From Gemmatimonadota bacterium (GTDB lineage Bacteria; Gemmatimonadota; Gemmatimonadetes; Gemmatimonadales; GWC2-71-9): a stretch of DNA of 64,000 nt. Below the pieces are notes generated by a model, which had not been told where the DNA came from, did not search any database, and was given only the letters and a program-made list of their open reading frames with translations. The DNA lies in assembly GCA_003221035.1 (NCBI GenBank), contig QHUB01000018.1, forward strand, positions 1 to 64,000, written 5' to 3'. The translations under genes were made by a program, and so were the position numbers. Positions 57,113-64,000 of this stretch are shown here, piece after piece. Position 1 is the first letter of the stretch, and each line of letters begins with the position of its first letter.

Positions 57113-57364
57113 CTAGCGAAGTTTGGTGATGCGGCGAAGGGTATCGAGGGCGGCGATGGGGCTGGTTCCCGTCTCCTGCTTCGGAGCCGGAGGCGGCCGC
57201 AAGCCGTCACGAATATCGAGCAGCACCTCGAGCAACAGTTGCTCGCGTTGGTACGCCGCGTCGAGGTCGGCCATGCGACGATCGTCGCCGGCCTTCTTGG
57301 CGCGATCGTATGCTTCGCGATAGACGGCGTCGAGATTATCGAGAATCTGCTGGCGTGGTCTCAC
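57113..57364 (-). CDS. Small helical protein
   Basis: GTG 57364 starts an 83-residue product with heptad-like helices (QILDNLDAVYREAYDRAKKAGDDRRMADLDAAY, then REQLLLEVLLDIRDGL) and a Pro-rich middle (RPPPAPKQETGTSP). No family recognised. It is probably a coiled-coil or helical hairpin. TAGTTT seven bases before the GTG suggests a leaderless start, and a palindrome lies at 57390-57402. It is followed by the amidohydrolase gene on the same strand. Confidence 0.65.
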   Translation of the reverse strand: MRPRQQILDNLDAVYREAYDRAKKAGDDRRMADLDAAYQREQLLLEVLLDIRDGLRPPPAPKQETGTSPIAALDTLRRITKLR

Positions 57365-57389
57365 CGCAGCAAAACTATCAACGCGTCGG

Positions 57390-57402
57390 ACTGTCGGACA
57401 GT
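57390..57402. promoter_or_regulatory. Palindrome ACTGTC-G-GACAGT
   Basis: Perfect 6-base arms with one central base, between the DJ-1 gene and the small coiled-coil gene. It is a possible operator or a weak end of the DJ-1 transcript. Confidence 0.35.
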
Positions 57403-57427
57403 AACGTGCCGGCAGCGGGAGAGCCTA

Positions 57428-57958
57428 TCAGTCGTGTGGACCACCCTCCAGCGCCCGAATGAGCGCTCGACAAAACTGTGGCAAGTCGGCCGGCGTCCGA
57501 GAGGATATCAGGTTGCCGTCGACAACCACGGGGCTGTCTTCCCAGAGCACCCCGGCATTCTCCATGTCGTCCTTGATGGCGCGGACGCTGGTCGCGCGCT
57601 TGCCTTTGACGATTCTTGCGGAAATGGGTACCCATCCCGCGTGGCAGATGAAAGCCACCGGCTTGCCCGCCTGATATATCTCACGCGTCAATTGCAACAC
57701 CTTTTCGAAGCGACGAAGCTGGTCGGGAGCAAAGCCACCCGGGATCACGAGTCCGTCGTAATCGGATGAGGAAAGATCGGTCACCTGTGTGTCTACCGTG
57801 ACGGGATATCCTCGCTTGCCGTTGTAGGTCTTTTCACCAATTCCCGCGACGACGGTCCGTGCACCTTCTTCCTCCAGCCTGATTTTCGGATACCAGAGTT
57901 CGAGATCCTCATAAAGAGGACCCGCAAAAAAGAGAACCGTCTTTCCTTGTAATGACAT
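57428..57958 (-). CDS. DJ-1/PfpI family protein
   Basis: DJ-1/PfpI members include glyoxalases, chaperones and peptidases. The 176-residue protein has the family nucleophile elbow VAFICHAGW (catalytic Cys with His), an N-terminal VLFFAGPLYEDLELWYP with the conserved Glu, and the Rossmann-like IPGGFAPDQLRRF. The size and motif set match the PfpI type. GGGAGG lies just before the ATG at 57958. It is on the same strand as and immediately downstream of the DUF1015 gene (25-base gap), and could be part of its transcript. The actual activity cannot be read from sequence. Confidence 0.93.
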   Translation of the reverse strand: MSLQGKTVLFFAGPLYEDLELWYPKIRLEEEGARTVVAGIGEKTYNGKRGYPVTVDTQVTDLSSSDYDGLVIPGGFAPDQLRRFEKVLQLTREIYQAGKPVAFICHAGWVPISARIVKGKRATSVRAIKDDMENAGVLWEDSPVVVDGNLISSRTPADLPQFCRALIRALEGGPHD

Positions 57959-57982
57959 GTGAGCCTCCCAAAGCTCCGACCG

Positions 57983-59221
57983 TCAGACGGTCAAAGGCCG
58001 CAAGACGAGCCCGCTCGGCACCTTCGGAATGAAGTAGGTGGATTTCGGCGGCATCACGTCGCCCGCGTCCGCTACCGCAAATACCTGCTCCACCTTCGTC
58101 GGATTGAGCAGTACCGCGACCGCGGCTCCGCCGTGCCGCACCATGTCGAGCGCGTCCTTGGCATTCGGCACGTATCGGACAATGGGCGTCGAGGTCCCGG
58201 CCGCGAGGACTTCCTTGACCACGAGCGACTCGACGCGCGCGACGTCGAGGTCGCGCACGGCCTGGCTTTGAACGAGGCTCGGCAGCCGATCGGGCAAGGC
58301 CCCGGGCTTGAGCTGCAGCACCAGCGTCCGGCCGCGATCCGCCACGATACATGCGGTGCGCTCGCGCCCCAGCGTGGCGAGAGTTGCTGCCGGATCCCGG
58401 CCCACCGCGAGTGGCTGGATATCGAACCATTCGCGCCAACGGGGCAAGAGCCGCTCGAGATCGCGATCGGGGCCAAAGATCACCCGGTGCGTGGGCAGCA
58501 CGGCGAGACCAGAATCCCGCGCCGACACGATCAACGCGAGCACGCGATCGGCGGCGGGATTCTCGAGCGCGTACGCGCTCGCCGTTTCGTAGCGGTGATG
58601 GCCGTCCGCGATGTACAGCGGAGACGGGGGGAGCGGGAAGCGCGATGGGTCGCGCACGATCCACAGACGAATGCCGACCCCATTCAGCTCGGCCAGCGCG
58701 TCGGGTTTTGCGTCGGACGCCCGGGCAAGAGCGTTGGCCAGCGTGCGATCGGCGTCAGGCGCGAGCAGAAAGATGGACTCGATGTTTGTCCGCGTCGCCT
58801 GCATCAACGCCAGGCGATCGGCTTTGGGGCCGGCATGCGTGTGTTCATGGGGTCGAATCCGGCGCGGCTCGTACCCTTCCGCCGCCACCGCCGCGAATAC
58901 GCCGCGGCGCGTGAGTCGCTCACCCGTGGGCAGCGTGAAATCCTGCGCCAGGACGTACAAGACCGGACGCGGATCGCGCGCCAGCACGGCGCGCGCGCGC
59001 CACGTGCTCAACAGCTGCGCAGCGACGCGGTACCGCTCCTCCTCCGGTCTCCCGGGCGGAGCTTCCGGCAGCATCACGTGGACGATATTGTCCGGATCGA
59101 GTGCCGCGTATCGCGCGCGCTCCGCCGGATCGATCACGTCGTACGGCGGTGCGATCAAGACGCTGAGCCGATCTACCGCGGCGTACCGCTCACCCTGGAA
59201 GGGCGCGACGAGGTCAGCCAT
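57983..59221 (-). CDS. DUF1015 protein
   Basis: The 412-residue product carries the DUF1015 pattern: N-terminal LIAPPYDVIDPAERARYAAL, central VAAEGYEPRRIRPHEHTHAG, GPKADRL, and IADGHHRYETASAYA (about 215-230). HEHTHAG and ADGHHRYET hold conserved acidic and His residues suggesting a metal-dependent or phosphate-dependent enzyme, but its reaction is not established; members are sometimes found near serine-metabolism genes, of which none is here. The start codon shares the palindrome CATG (59219-59222) with the divergent mazG gene, so the 5' ends are back to back with no spacer. Confidence 0.9.
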   Translation of the reverse strand: MADLVAPFQGERYAAVDRLSVLIAPPYDVIDPAERARYAALDPDNIVHVMLPEAPPGRPEEERYRVAAQLLSTWRARAVLARDPRPVLYVLAQDFTLPTGERLTRRGVFAAVAAEGYEPRRIRPHEHTHAGPKADRLALMQATRTNIESIFLLAPDADRTLANALARASDAKPDALAELNGVGIRLWIVRDPSRFPLPPSPLYIADGHHRYETASAYALENPAADRVLALIVSARDSGLAVLPTHRVIFGPDRDLERLLPRWREWFDIQPLAVGRDPAATLATLGRERTACIVADRGRTLVLQLKPGALPDRLPSLVQSQAVRDLDVARVESLVVKEVLAAGTSTPIVRYVPNAKDALDMVRHGGAAVAVLLNPTKVEQVFAVADAGDVMPPKSTYFIPKVPSGLVLRPLTV

Positions 59222-59540
59222 GAGCTTTCGCGAGGCGCAAGCAGCCGTCGATCAGTGGGTCGGACAGTTCGAGCAGGGCTACTTTCCGCCGCTCGTGAAC
59301 GTGGCGCGGCTCGCGGAGGAAGTGGGAGAGTTGGCCCGCGAAGTCAATCACCAGTTCGGTCCCAAAAAAAAGAAAGCCGAGGAGCCGCCCGGCTCGATGT
59401 CGATGGAGCTGGCCGATATCCTGTTCGTCGTAATCTGCATGGCGAATTCGCAGCAGATCGACCTCGACGAGGCCTTCGGACAAATGATGGCCAAGGTCAC
59501 CTCCCGCGACGCCGACCGCTGGACCAGGAAGGCTCGCTGA
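59220..59540 (+). CDS. MazG-like nucleotide pyrophosphohydrolase
   Basis: The 106-residue protein fits the single-domain MazG/dUTPase-like all-alpha fold. Metal-binding acids are in VARLAEEVGELAREVNH (EExxE) and MELADILFVVICMAN (ExxD). QFGPKKKKAEEPPG is a loop insertion. Such enzymes hydrolyse noncanonical nucleoside triphosphates to monophosphates. GAGG lies six bases before the ATG. The start shares CATG with the divergent DUF1015 gene, and the last 44 bases overlap the rsgA end, so the mazG gene lies wholly between two opposing genes. A role in nucleotide cleansing is likely. Confidence 0.9.
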   Translation: MSFREAQAAVDQWVGQFEQGYFPPLVNVARLAEEVGELAREVNHQFGPKKKKAEEPPGSMSMELADILFVVICMANSQQIDLDEAFGQMMAKVTSRDADRWTRKAR

Positions 59541-60432
59541 CCTCTTCATAGATCCGCTCGTACGACCACAGGCGATCGGGATCGATGGCGCCGGGAGCCG
59601 CGGCCCGTACGGCGCATCCAGGCTCTGTCAGGTGGCGGCAGTTGTCGAAGCGACATTGATCGAGATAGGGCCGGAATTCTGGAAAGCATCCGCCCAGCTC
59701 GTTGGGATCGATCCCCCATGCGCCCACTTCGCGCAGACCAGGAGTGTCCACGACGTAACCGACCCCCGCCACCGGCACGAGCTCCGCGGCCGTCGTGGTG
59801 TGCTTGCCGGTGCGCCACTTCTCGCTGATCGCGCCGACGCGCAGCTTGAGGCCCGGTTCGAGTGCGTTGAGCAGGCTCGACTTGCCGGCGCCGGAGGCGC
59901 CAGTGAACACCGAGTGCCGGCCGCGCAACAGGTCCCGGAGCGCCGGAAGCCCTTCGTCCGCCTTCACCGAAGTCGGCAGCACCTGATATTCGGCCGGACC
60001 GAAGCGCCGGCGCAGCGTCTCGGCGACTCCCGGATCGAGCTCATGCTTGTTCACCACGATCGCAGCGGGCAGGCCGTTCGCCTCTGCGATGACCAGGATC
60101 CGGTCCATCATCCGCGGATTGGCCTCGGGATCCTTGGCCGACGTGACGACAATGACCTGATCGACGTTCGCGGCGACCGGCTGCGCGCGGCGTTGTCCCG
60201 ATCCCGCCTGGCGCCGCGCAAGCACCGACCGACGCGGCTTGATGCTCACAATCGTCGGTCCGTCGAGCACCACGACGTCTCCCGGAACGACGCGATCGGT
60301 GTCCTGGTACTTGAGCTTGCCGCGCAGCGAGACCGTGATCTCACCGTCATCGGTGTGGACGCGGTAGCCTCCGGCCGTGCGCGCGAGTACCACGCCGCTG
60401 GTCGCGCTCACGTTCGCGCTCGCGCGACGCAT
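59497..60432 (-). CDS. rsgA: Ribosome small-subunit GTPase RsgA
   Basis: RsgA is a late 30S ribosome assembly factor. The 311-residue protein has an N-terminal OB fold (GVVLARTAGGYRVHTDD), the circularly permuted GTPase order G4-G1-G3 with VNKHELD, TGASGAGKSSLLNALEP and VDTPGLREV, and a C-terminal zinc knuckle (CRFDNCRHLTEPGCAV). ATG 60432 begins the domain; the gene starts 25 bases inside the end of the upstream small gene. Its last 44 bases overlap the convergent mazG. It belongs to the minus-strand transcript with proline dehydrogenase and FadJ. Confidence 0.95.
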   Translation of the reverse strand: MRRASANVSATSGVVLARTAGGYRVHTDDGEITVSLRGKLKYQDTDRVVPGDVVVLDGPTIVSIKPRRSVLARRQAGSGQRRAQPVAANVDQVIVVTSAKDPEANPRMMDRILVIAEANGLPAAIVVNKHELDPGVAETLRRRFGPAEYQVLPTSVKADEGLPALRDLLRGRHSVFTGASGAGKSSLLNALEPGLKLRVGAISEKWRTGKHTTTAAELVPVAGVGYVVDTPGLREVGAWGIDPNELGGCFPEFRPYLDQCRFDNCRHLTEPGCAVRAAAPGAIDPDRLWSYERIYEEVSEPSWSSGRRRGR

Positions 60433-60713
60433 TGGTCGAGATGCGCCTTCACTTGCTCGAGCGTGAGCGCCAGAACGGGCGCCAGCGCCTCGGCAGGGGT
60501 GGATCCAAAGGCGAGATAGTCGGTTTCAAGATGTCCTACCGGCGAGCTGTCACCCCAGCGCACGAACAGCAGCGCGGCGCCGTAGCGGCCGTGCCCGTTG
60601 CCGGTTGTATCGTCGGCAAACGTGTCGACGGAGTATGCCTGGCCGTCGGCCGCACCGAACGCCGGCGGACGTCCATGCGCCTCCTGGTAGCCACCCAACG
60701 TCGTGTCGTCCAT
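60408..60713 (-). CDS. Small protein of unknown function between PRODH and rsgA
   Basis: ATG 60713 overlaps the proline dehydrogenase stop (TGATG), and the stop lies 25 bases inside rsgA. The 101-residue product has no recognisable motif; it has aspartate-rich and Thr/Gly-rich segments (MDDTTLGGYQEAHG, VDTFADDTTGNGHG) and a helix (EALAPVLALTLEQVKAHL). The frame extends upstream to 60812, but that extension only overlaps the proline dehydrogenase. It may be a small beta-alpha protein. Coupling on both sides suggests it is translated from the same mRNA. Confidence 0.7.
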   Translation of the reverse strand: MDDTTLGGYQEAHGRPPAFGAADGQAYSVDTFADDTTGNGHGRYGAALLFVRWGDSSPVGHLETDYLAFGSTPAEALAPVLALTLEQVKAHLDQCVARART

Positions 60714-61648
60714 CAGCGACGCCGGTGCACGGACTCTTTGAGGATGTTCGTCGTAATGAACGCGATGTTTGCGGGGCGCTCCGCCAGACGGCGCATGAGG
60801 TACGGATACCAATGCGTCCCGAATGGGACATAGACGCGCATGTTGTAGCCTTCGCGGCGCAGCCGGTACTGGAGATCGCGCCGCACACCGTACAACATCT
60901 GGAACTCGTACCGCGCGTTGGAAACTGTCTTCTGTTTGGTGAACGCGTTCGCGTGATCGATGATGTCCACGTCATGTGTCGCTATGCCGGGATAGTTGCC
61001 GCGCTCGAGCAGCCGCTCCATGCATTTGATGTAATTGGCGTCGACGTCGCGCTTATCCGGGAAGGCGACGTCCTCCGGTTCCTTGTACGCACCTTTGCAG
61101 AGCCGCACACGGGCGCCGAGCTGGATCATGTCGTCCACGTCCGTCGCGGTGCGCCGGAGGTAGGATTGCAGCACGACGCCGACCGCGTTGCCGAATTCCG
61201 GATAGAAGACGTCCTTGAACAGCTGGAGCGTCCTGGCGGTATAGCTCGACTGCTCCATGTCGATGCGCACGAACGACTGATGTTGCTTTGCCCTGCCGAT
61301 GACGGCGCGCATGTTGTCGATGCACAGCTTCTCGTCGATGTCGAGCCCCATCTGCGTAAGCTTGACGGAGACATTGGCGTTGGCTTGGGCGGCGTGAATG
61401 CGGTCGAGCAGATCGAGATAGGTGCGACAGGCGCGCCGGGCTTCCTCGACATGCAGGACGGATTCCCCGAGGAGATCGAGCGACGCCGACAGGTTGCTAC
61501 CGTTCAGGTCGCGAACGGTGGTGATCGCCTCGTCGAGCGTTTCGCCGGCGACGAACCGCGAGGCCAGCTTGCGGGCGAGCCGGTTCTTCCGCACGAAGCC
61601 AAAGATTCCCGGCTGTTCGCTCAACCACAGGAACGCGGCGCGCAGCAT
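60713..61648 (-). CDS. Proline dehydrogenase
   Basis: The 311-residue product is the single-domain (monofunctional) PRODH that oxidises proline to pyrroline-5-carboxylate with FAD. Motifs include VSVKLTQMGLDID, VRIDMEQSSYTARTL, RLCKGAYKEPEDVAF (FAD site) and YVPFGTHWYPYLMRRLAERPAN (conserved C-terminal). The start overlaps the fadJ stop (TGATG). The accompanying 1-pyrroline-5-carboxylate dehydrogenase is not in the window. It is located in an operon with fadJ and the thiolase, which fits degradation of proline and fatty acids as carbon and electron sources. Confidence 0.95.
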   Translation of the reverse strand: MLRAAFLWLSEQPGIFGFVRKNRLARKLASRFVAGETLDEAITTVRDLNGSNLSASLDLLGESVLHVEEARRACRTYLDLLDRIHAAQANANVSVKLTQMGLDIDEKLCIDNMRAVIGRAKQHQSFVRIDMEQSSYTARTLQLFKDVFYPEFGNAVGVVLQSYLRRTATDVDDMIQLGARVRLCKGAYKEPEDVAFPDKRDVDANYIKCMERLLERGNYPGIATHDVDIIDHANAFTKQKTVSNARYEFQMLYGVRRDLQYRLRREGYNMRVYVPFGTHWYPYLMRRLAERPANIAFITTNILKESVHRRR

Positions 61649-63813
61649 CAGGCGTAGAATTTCGTCCCATCGTGGGCCTGCTCCCGCAGCAGGTCCGCCG
61701 GCGCAAACCGCGCGCCGTGCCGCTCGGCCAGGCGCTCGAGATCGGTCACGATCCGCTCCGCACCCAGATCGTCCGCGTAGCGCAGCGGTCCGCCGCGAAA
61801 CGGCGGGAAGCCGAATCCGAAGATGGCGCCGATGTCACCGTCGCGCGGGTTGTGCACGACGCCCTCTCCGACCGCACGCGCCGCTTCGTTGACCATGGGG
61901 AGCACGAGGCGCTGCAGGATTTCGGCGGGCCTCGGGCCGCCGTTGGGATGGACGCCGAGCAGTTCGTAGACGCTCGGGTCCACGCCACGCTTCTTGCCGC
62001 CCTTATAGATGTAGAAGCCGCGTCCCGACTTACGGCCCAAACGGCCGGCTTTCACGAGGGCGGCGACGCCTGCACCGTTCGAGGGCGGTATGATGTGATC
62101 GCCGTAGGCTTCCTGCATCACTCCCGCGACTTTCACCGCCACATCCAAGCCGACCTCATCGAGCAACGTCACCGGCCCCACGGGAAAGCCGAAACGGACC
62201 GCGAGGCTGTCGATCTCCTCGATCGATGCGCCTTCGGCCAGGAGATGGCCGATTTCGTTGCCGTATGGCGCCAGAATCCGGTTCACCCAGAAGCCGGGGC
62301 TGTCGCGCACCACGATGACGGTCTTCCCCATGCGGCGCCCGAACGCGACCGCCGTGCTGACCGTCTGCGGCTCGGTGCGCGCGCCGGGAATCACCTCGAG
62401 CAACGGCATCTTGGCAACTGGCGAGAAAAAGTGCATCCCGATCACGCGTTCGGGTGCCTGCGCGGCCTCGGCGATACGCGTGATCGGAATGGTCGAGGTG
62501 TTGGAGGCGAACACGCCATCGGATGGCAACACCGGCTCGATCTCGCGCAGCACCTGCTGCTTCACGCCAAGATCTTCGAACACGGCCTCGATCGTCAGCT
62601 CGGCGCGTCCGAAGCCCGCGTAATTGTCGCCACCTGAGAGCAGCGCCACGAGCCGCGCGTATTCGTATTTGGTGATGCGCCGGCGCTTCAGGCGATCATC
62701 GAGAATCGCACGCGCGGCGAGGATTCCCTGCGCGACGCGCGCGACATCGGCGTCCTTCATGCGCACGTCCACTTCCGCCTGCACGACTGCCGTGCCCGCG
62801 ATCCCCGAGCCCATAAAACCCGATCCAACGATGCCGAGACGTTGCACGCGGACGGGCGGGGGCGCGTTGGCGACGCCGGGGTCCTTCTTGAGTTGATTGG
62901 TCGCGAAAAAGATCTGAACGAGCTTGCGCGAGACGTCGGTCACCGCGAGCTGGCCGAACAGCTGCGCCTCGCGCTTCAGTCCCTCGTCGATTCCGTGCTT
63001 CAGCCCGTATTCGACCGCCTCGAGCGCGGCGAGCGGCGCGGGAAAGTGTCCGCCAGTCCGTTCGAGGACCTGCTTGCGCGCCGTTCGAAAGACGATGCGA
63101 CGGCCGAGCGGATTGCCGTCGAGCAGAAAGCCGATGAAGCCACCGGGCCGTTTGCGCTTGGGCCGCCACCCGCCTGCCATCCGCTTGGCGGCGGCGATCG
63201 TCACCTCGCGCAGAATCGGCTGCGGAACGAGCTCATCCACCATCCCGAGCCGGAACGCCTTCGCCGCGCGCTCACTCTTGCCGGCGAGGATCATGTCCAG
63301 GGCCGCGCGCGCGCCTGCGAGCCGGGGGAGACGCTGGCAGCCACCAGCTCCCGGCAGGATGCCGAGTTGAACTTCCGGCAATCCGATCTGGGTCTTGGGG
63401 TGATCGGTGGCCACCCGGTAGTGACAGGCGAGCGCAAACTCGAACCCGCCGCCCAGGCACGCGCCGTGGATGCCGACCGCGATCGGTTTTGAAAAGCGCG
63501 CGACGCGATCGAGCATTTCCTGCCCGCCCGCTGACAGCCGCTCGGCCTCGGCCGCCGACTCGAGCTGCACGAACTCCTCGATGTCGGCGCCGGCGATGAA
63601 GTTTTCCGGTTTACCCGAGAAGAACGCGACCGTCTGCACGCGAGAGTCATCCGCGAGCGCCGCAAAGCAGGCGAGGAATTCATCCTTCACCGCCCGCGAG
63701 ATGACGTTGACCGGCTGGCCTGTGAGATCGAGCACAACCACCGCGACGCCTTCCTGCACGTCCCACGTGACGGCGGGAGCGACGCGGCTCGAAGGCGGCG
63801 CGATCGTGGCCAC
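61648..63813 (-). CDS. fadJ: Fatty-acid oxidation multifunctional enzyme FadJ-like
   Basis: The 721-residue protein is the beta-oxidation alpha subunit: an enoyl-CoA hydratase/isomerase domain (about 10-200; NFIAGADIEEFVQL, GIHGACLGGGFEFALAC, LPEVQLGILPGAGG) followed by a 3-hydroxyacyl-CoA dehydrogenase NAD domain (about 315-500; LGIVGSGFMGSGIAG) and a C-terminal domain (DEVGLDVAVKVAGVM). It converts enoyl-CoA to 3-ketoacyl-CoA. GTG 63813 overlaps the stop of the upstream thiolase gene (TAGTG), giving the normal fadI-fadJ-like order. The thiolase completes the pathway. Confidence 0.95.
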   Translation of the reverse strand: MATIAPPSSRVAPAVTWDVQEGVAVVVLDLTGQPVNVISRAVKDEFLACFAALADDSRVQTVAFFSGKPENFIAGADIEEFVQLESAAEAERLSAGGQEMLDRVARFSKPIAVGIHGACLGGGFEFALACHYRVATDHPKTQIGLPEVQLGILPGAGGCQRLPRLAGARAALDMILAGKSERAAKAFRLGMVDELVPQPILREVTIAAAKRMAGGWRPKRKRPGGFIGFLLDGNPLGRRIVFRTARKQVLERTGGHFPAPLAALEAVEYGLKHGIDEGLKREAQLFGQLAVTDVSRKLVQIFFATNQLKKDPGVANAPPPVRVQRLGIVGSGFMGSGIAGTAVVQAEVDVRMKDADVARVAQGILAARAILDDRLKRRRITKYEYARLVALLSGGDNYAGFGRAELTIEAVFEDLGVKQQVLREIEPVLPSDGVFASNTSTIPITRIAEAAQAPERVIGMHFFSPVAKMPLLEVIPGARTEPQTVSTAVAFGRRMGKTVIVVRDSPGFWVNRILAPYGNEIGHLLAEGASIEEIDSLAVRFGFPVGPVTLLDEVGLDVAVKVAGVMQEAYGDHIIPPSNGAGVAALVKAGRLGRKSGRGFYIYKGGKKRGVDPSVYELLGVHPNGGPRPAEILQRLVLPMVNEAARAVGEGVVHNPRDGDIGAIFGFGFPPFRGGPLRYADDLGAERIVTDLERLAERHGARFAPADLLREQAHDGTKFYA

Positions 63814-64000
63814 TAGCGGCGCTCCAGTACCATGGCAAAGCCCATCCCGCCCTGCGCGCAGACGGAGATGAGGCCGAACTGCACATCGCGCCGTCGCATT
63901 TCATTCGAGAGCGTCGTGACGAGCCGGCCGCCGGTCGCGCCGAATGGATGACCAATCGCGATCGAGCCGCCCATCACGTTGATGATGTCCTCATTGATCT
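63813..64000 (-). CDS. Acetyl-CoA acyltransferase (thiolase), C-terminal end only
   Basis: Only the last 62 residues are in the window. They contain the thiolase active-site motifs NVMGGSIAIGHPFGATG (catalytic His) and ISVCAQGGMGFAMVLE (catalytic Cys). Its stop overlaps the fadJ start, which fits a thiolase (FadI/FadA) of beta-oxidation, whose 5' part lies beyond the right edge. Confidence 0.9.
   Translation of the reverse strand, partial: INEDIINVMGGSIAIGHPFGATGGRLVTTLSNEMRRRDVQFGLISVCAQGGMGFAMVLERR

Overview
This is a GC-rich bacterial chromosome segment with about 50 protein genes and no rRNA, tRNA, CRISPR array, insertion sequence or prophage that I can recognise. The gene content (paired thrombospondin-3/OmpA proteins, several secreted S9, M14 and M28 peptidases, a 2TM Ser/Thr kinase, a putative glycoside hydrolase of the DUF4015 type, a fused E1 dehydrogenase, many short lipoproteins) suggests a Gemmatimonadota-like, Gram-negative aerobic heterotroph. 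That placement is inference from memory of gene families; no 16S or ribosomal marker lies in the window.

Layout. 1-540: 3'-truncated DUF72 gene. 639-6101: mutasome-type cassette imuB / small protein / dnaE2 / unknown protein, with no imuA. 6137-8983: lipoprotein hydrolase, TPR-TonB protein, msrA. 8980-14550 (minus): patatin and the long helicase Lhr. 14581-18398 (minus): PAS-Fis regulator, thioesterase, lipoprotein, Gfo/Idh/MocA oxidoreductase, ispH. 18510-22934: TetR regulator, HrpB-like helicase, phosphofructokinase and, just upstream of it, a SelW/Rdx-family selenoprotein whose UGA codon ends the conventional ORF after ten residues. 22995-28382: chemotaxis-type sensor and two OmpA/TSP3 proteins. 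28469-34885: secreted peptidases, DUF4015 protein, lipoprotein. 34882-39386: aconitase-family protein with permuted domains, a propeller-like protein, M28 peptidase. 39457-45680: unknown protein, TrmB regulator, hydrolase, large M14 peptidase, TetR regulator. 45651-57958: Lon, kinase, membrane spermidine-synthase-like TPR fusion, fused 2-oxoacid dehydrogenase E1, amidohydrolase, DJ-1 protein. 57983-64000: DUF1015, MazG, RsgA, a small protein, proline dehydrogenase, FadJ and the end of a thiolase.

The clearest new result is the selenoprotein at 22695-22934: a CxxU redox motif, an unbroken Rdx-family frame after the UGA, and a SECIS-like hairpin with a GGUCU apical loop. Genome-scale features also stand out. 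Four 28-base arrays of four tandem heptamers interrupt conserved genes (twice in dnaE2, once each in ispH and an M14 peptidase). A palindromic insert lies inside imuB. Every convergent gene pair overlaps at its 3' ends. Divergent starts can share one CATG. Several genes have a TATATT-like -10 box placed so that the transcript would be leaderless. Two regulators carry near-perfect operator palindromes directly before their start codons. Genes are packed so tightly that no gene-free stretch exceeds 300 bases; the longest, 48102-48307, holds a hairpin upstream of lon.
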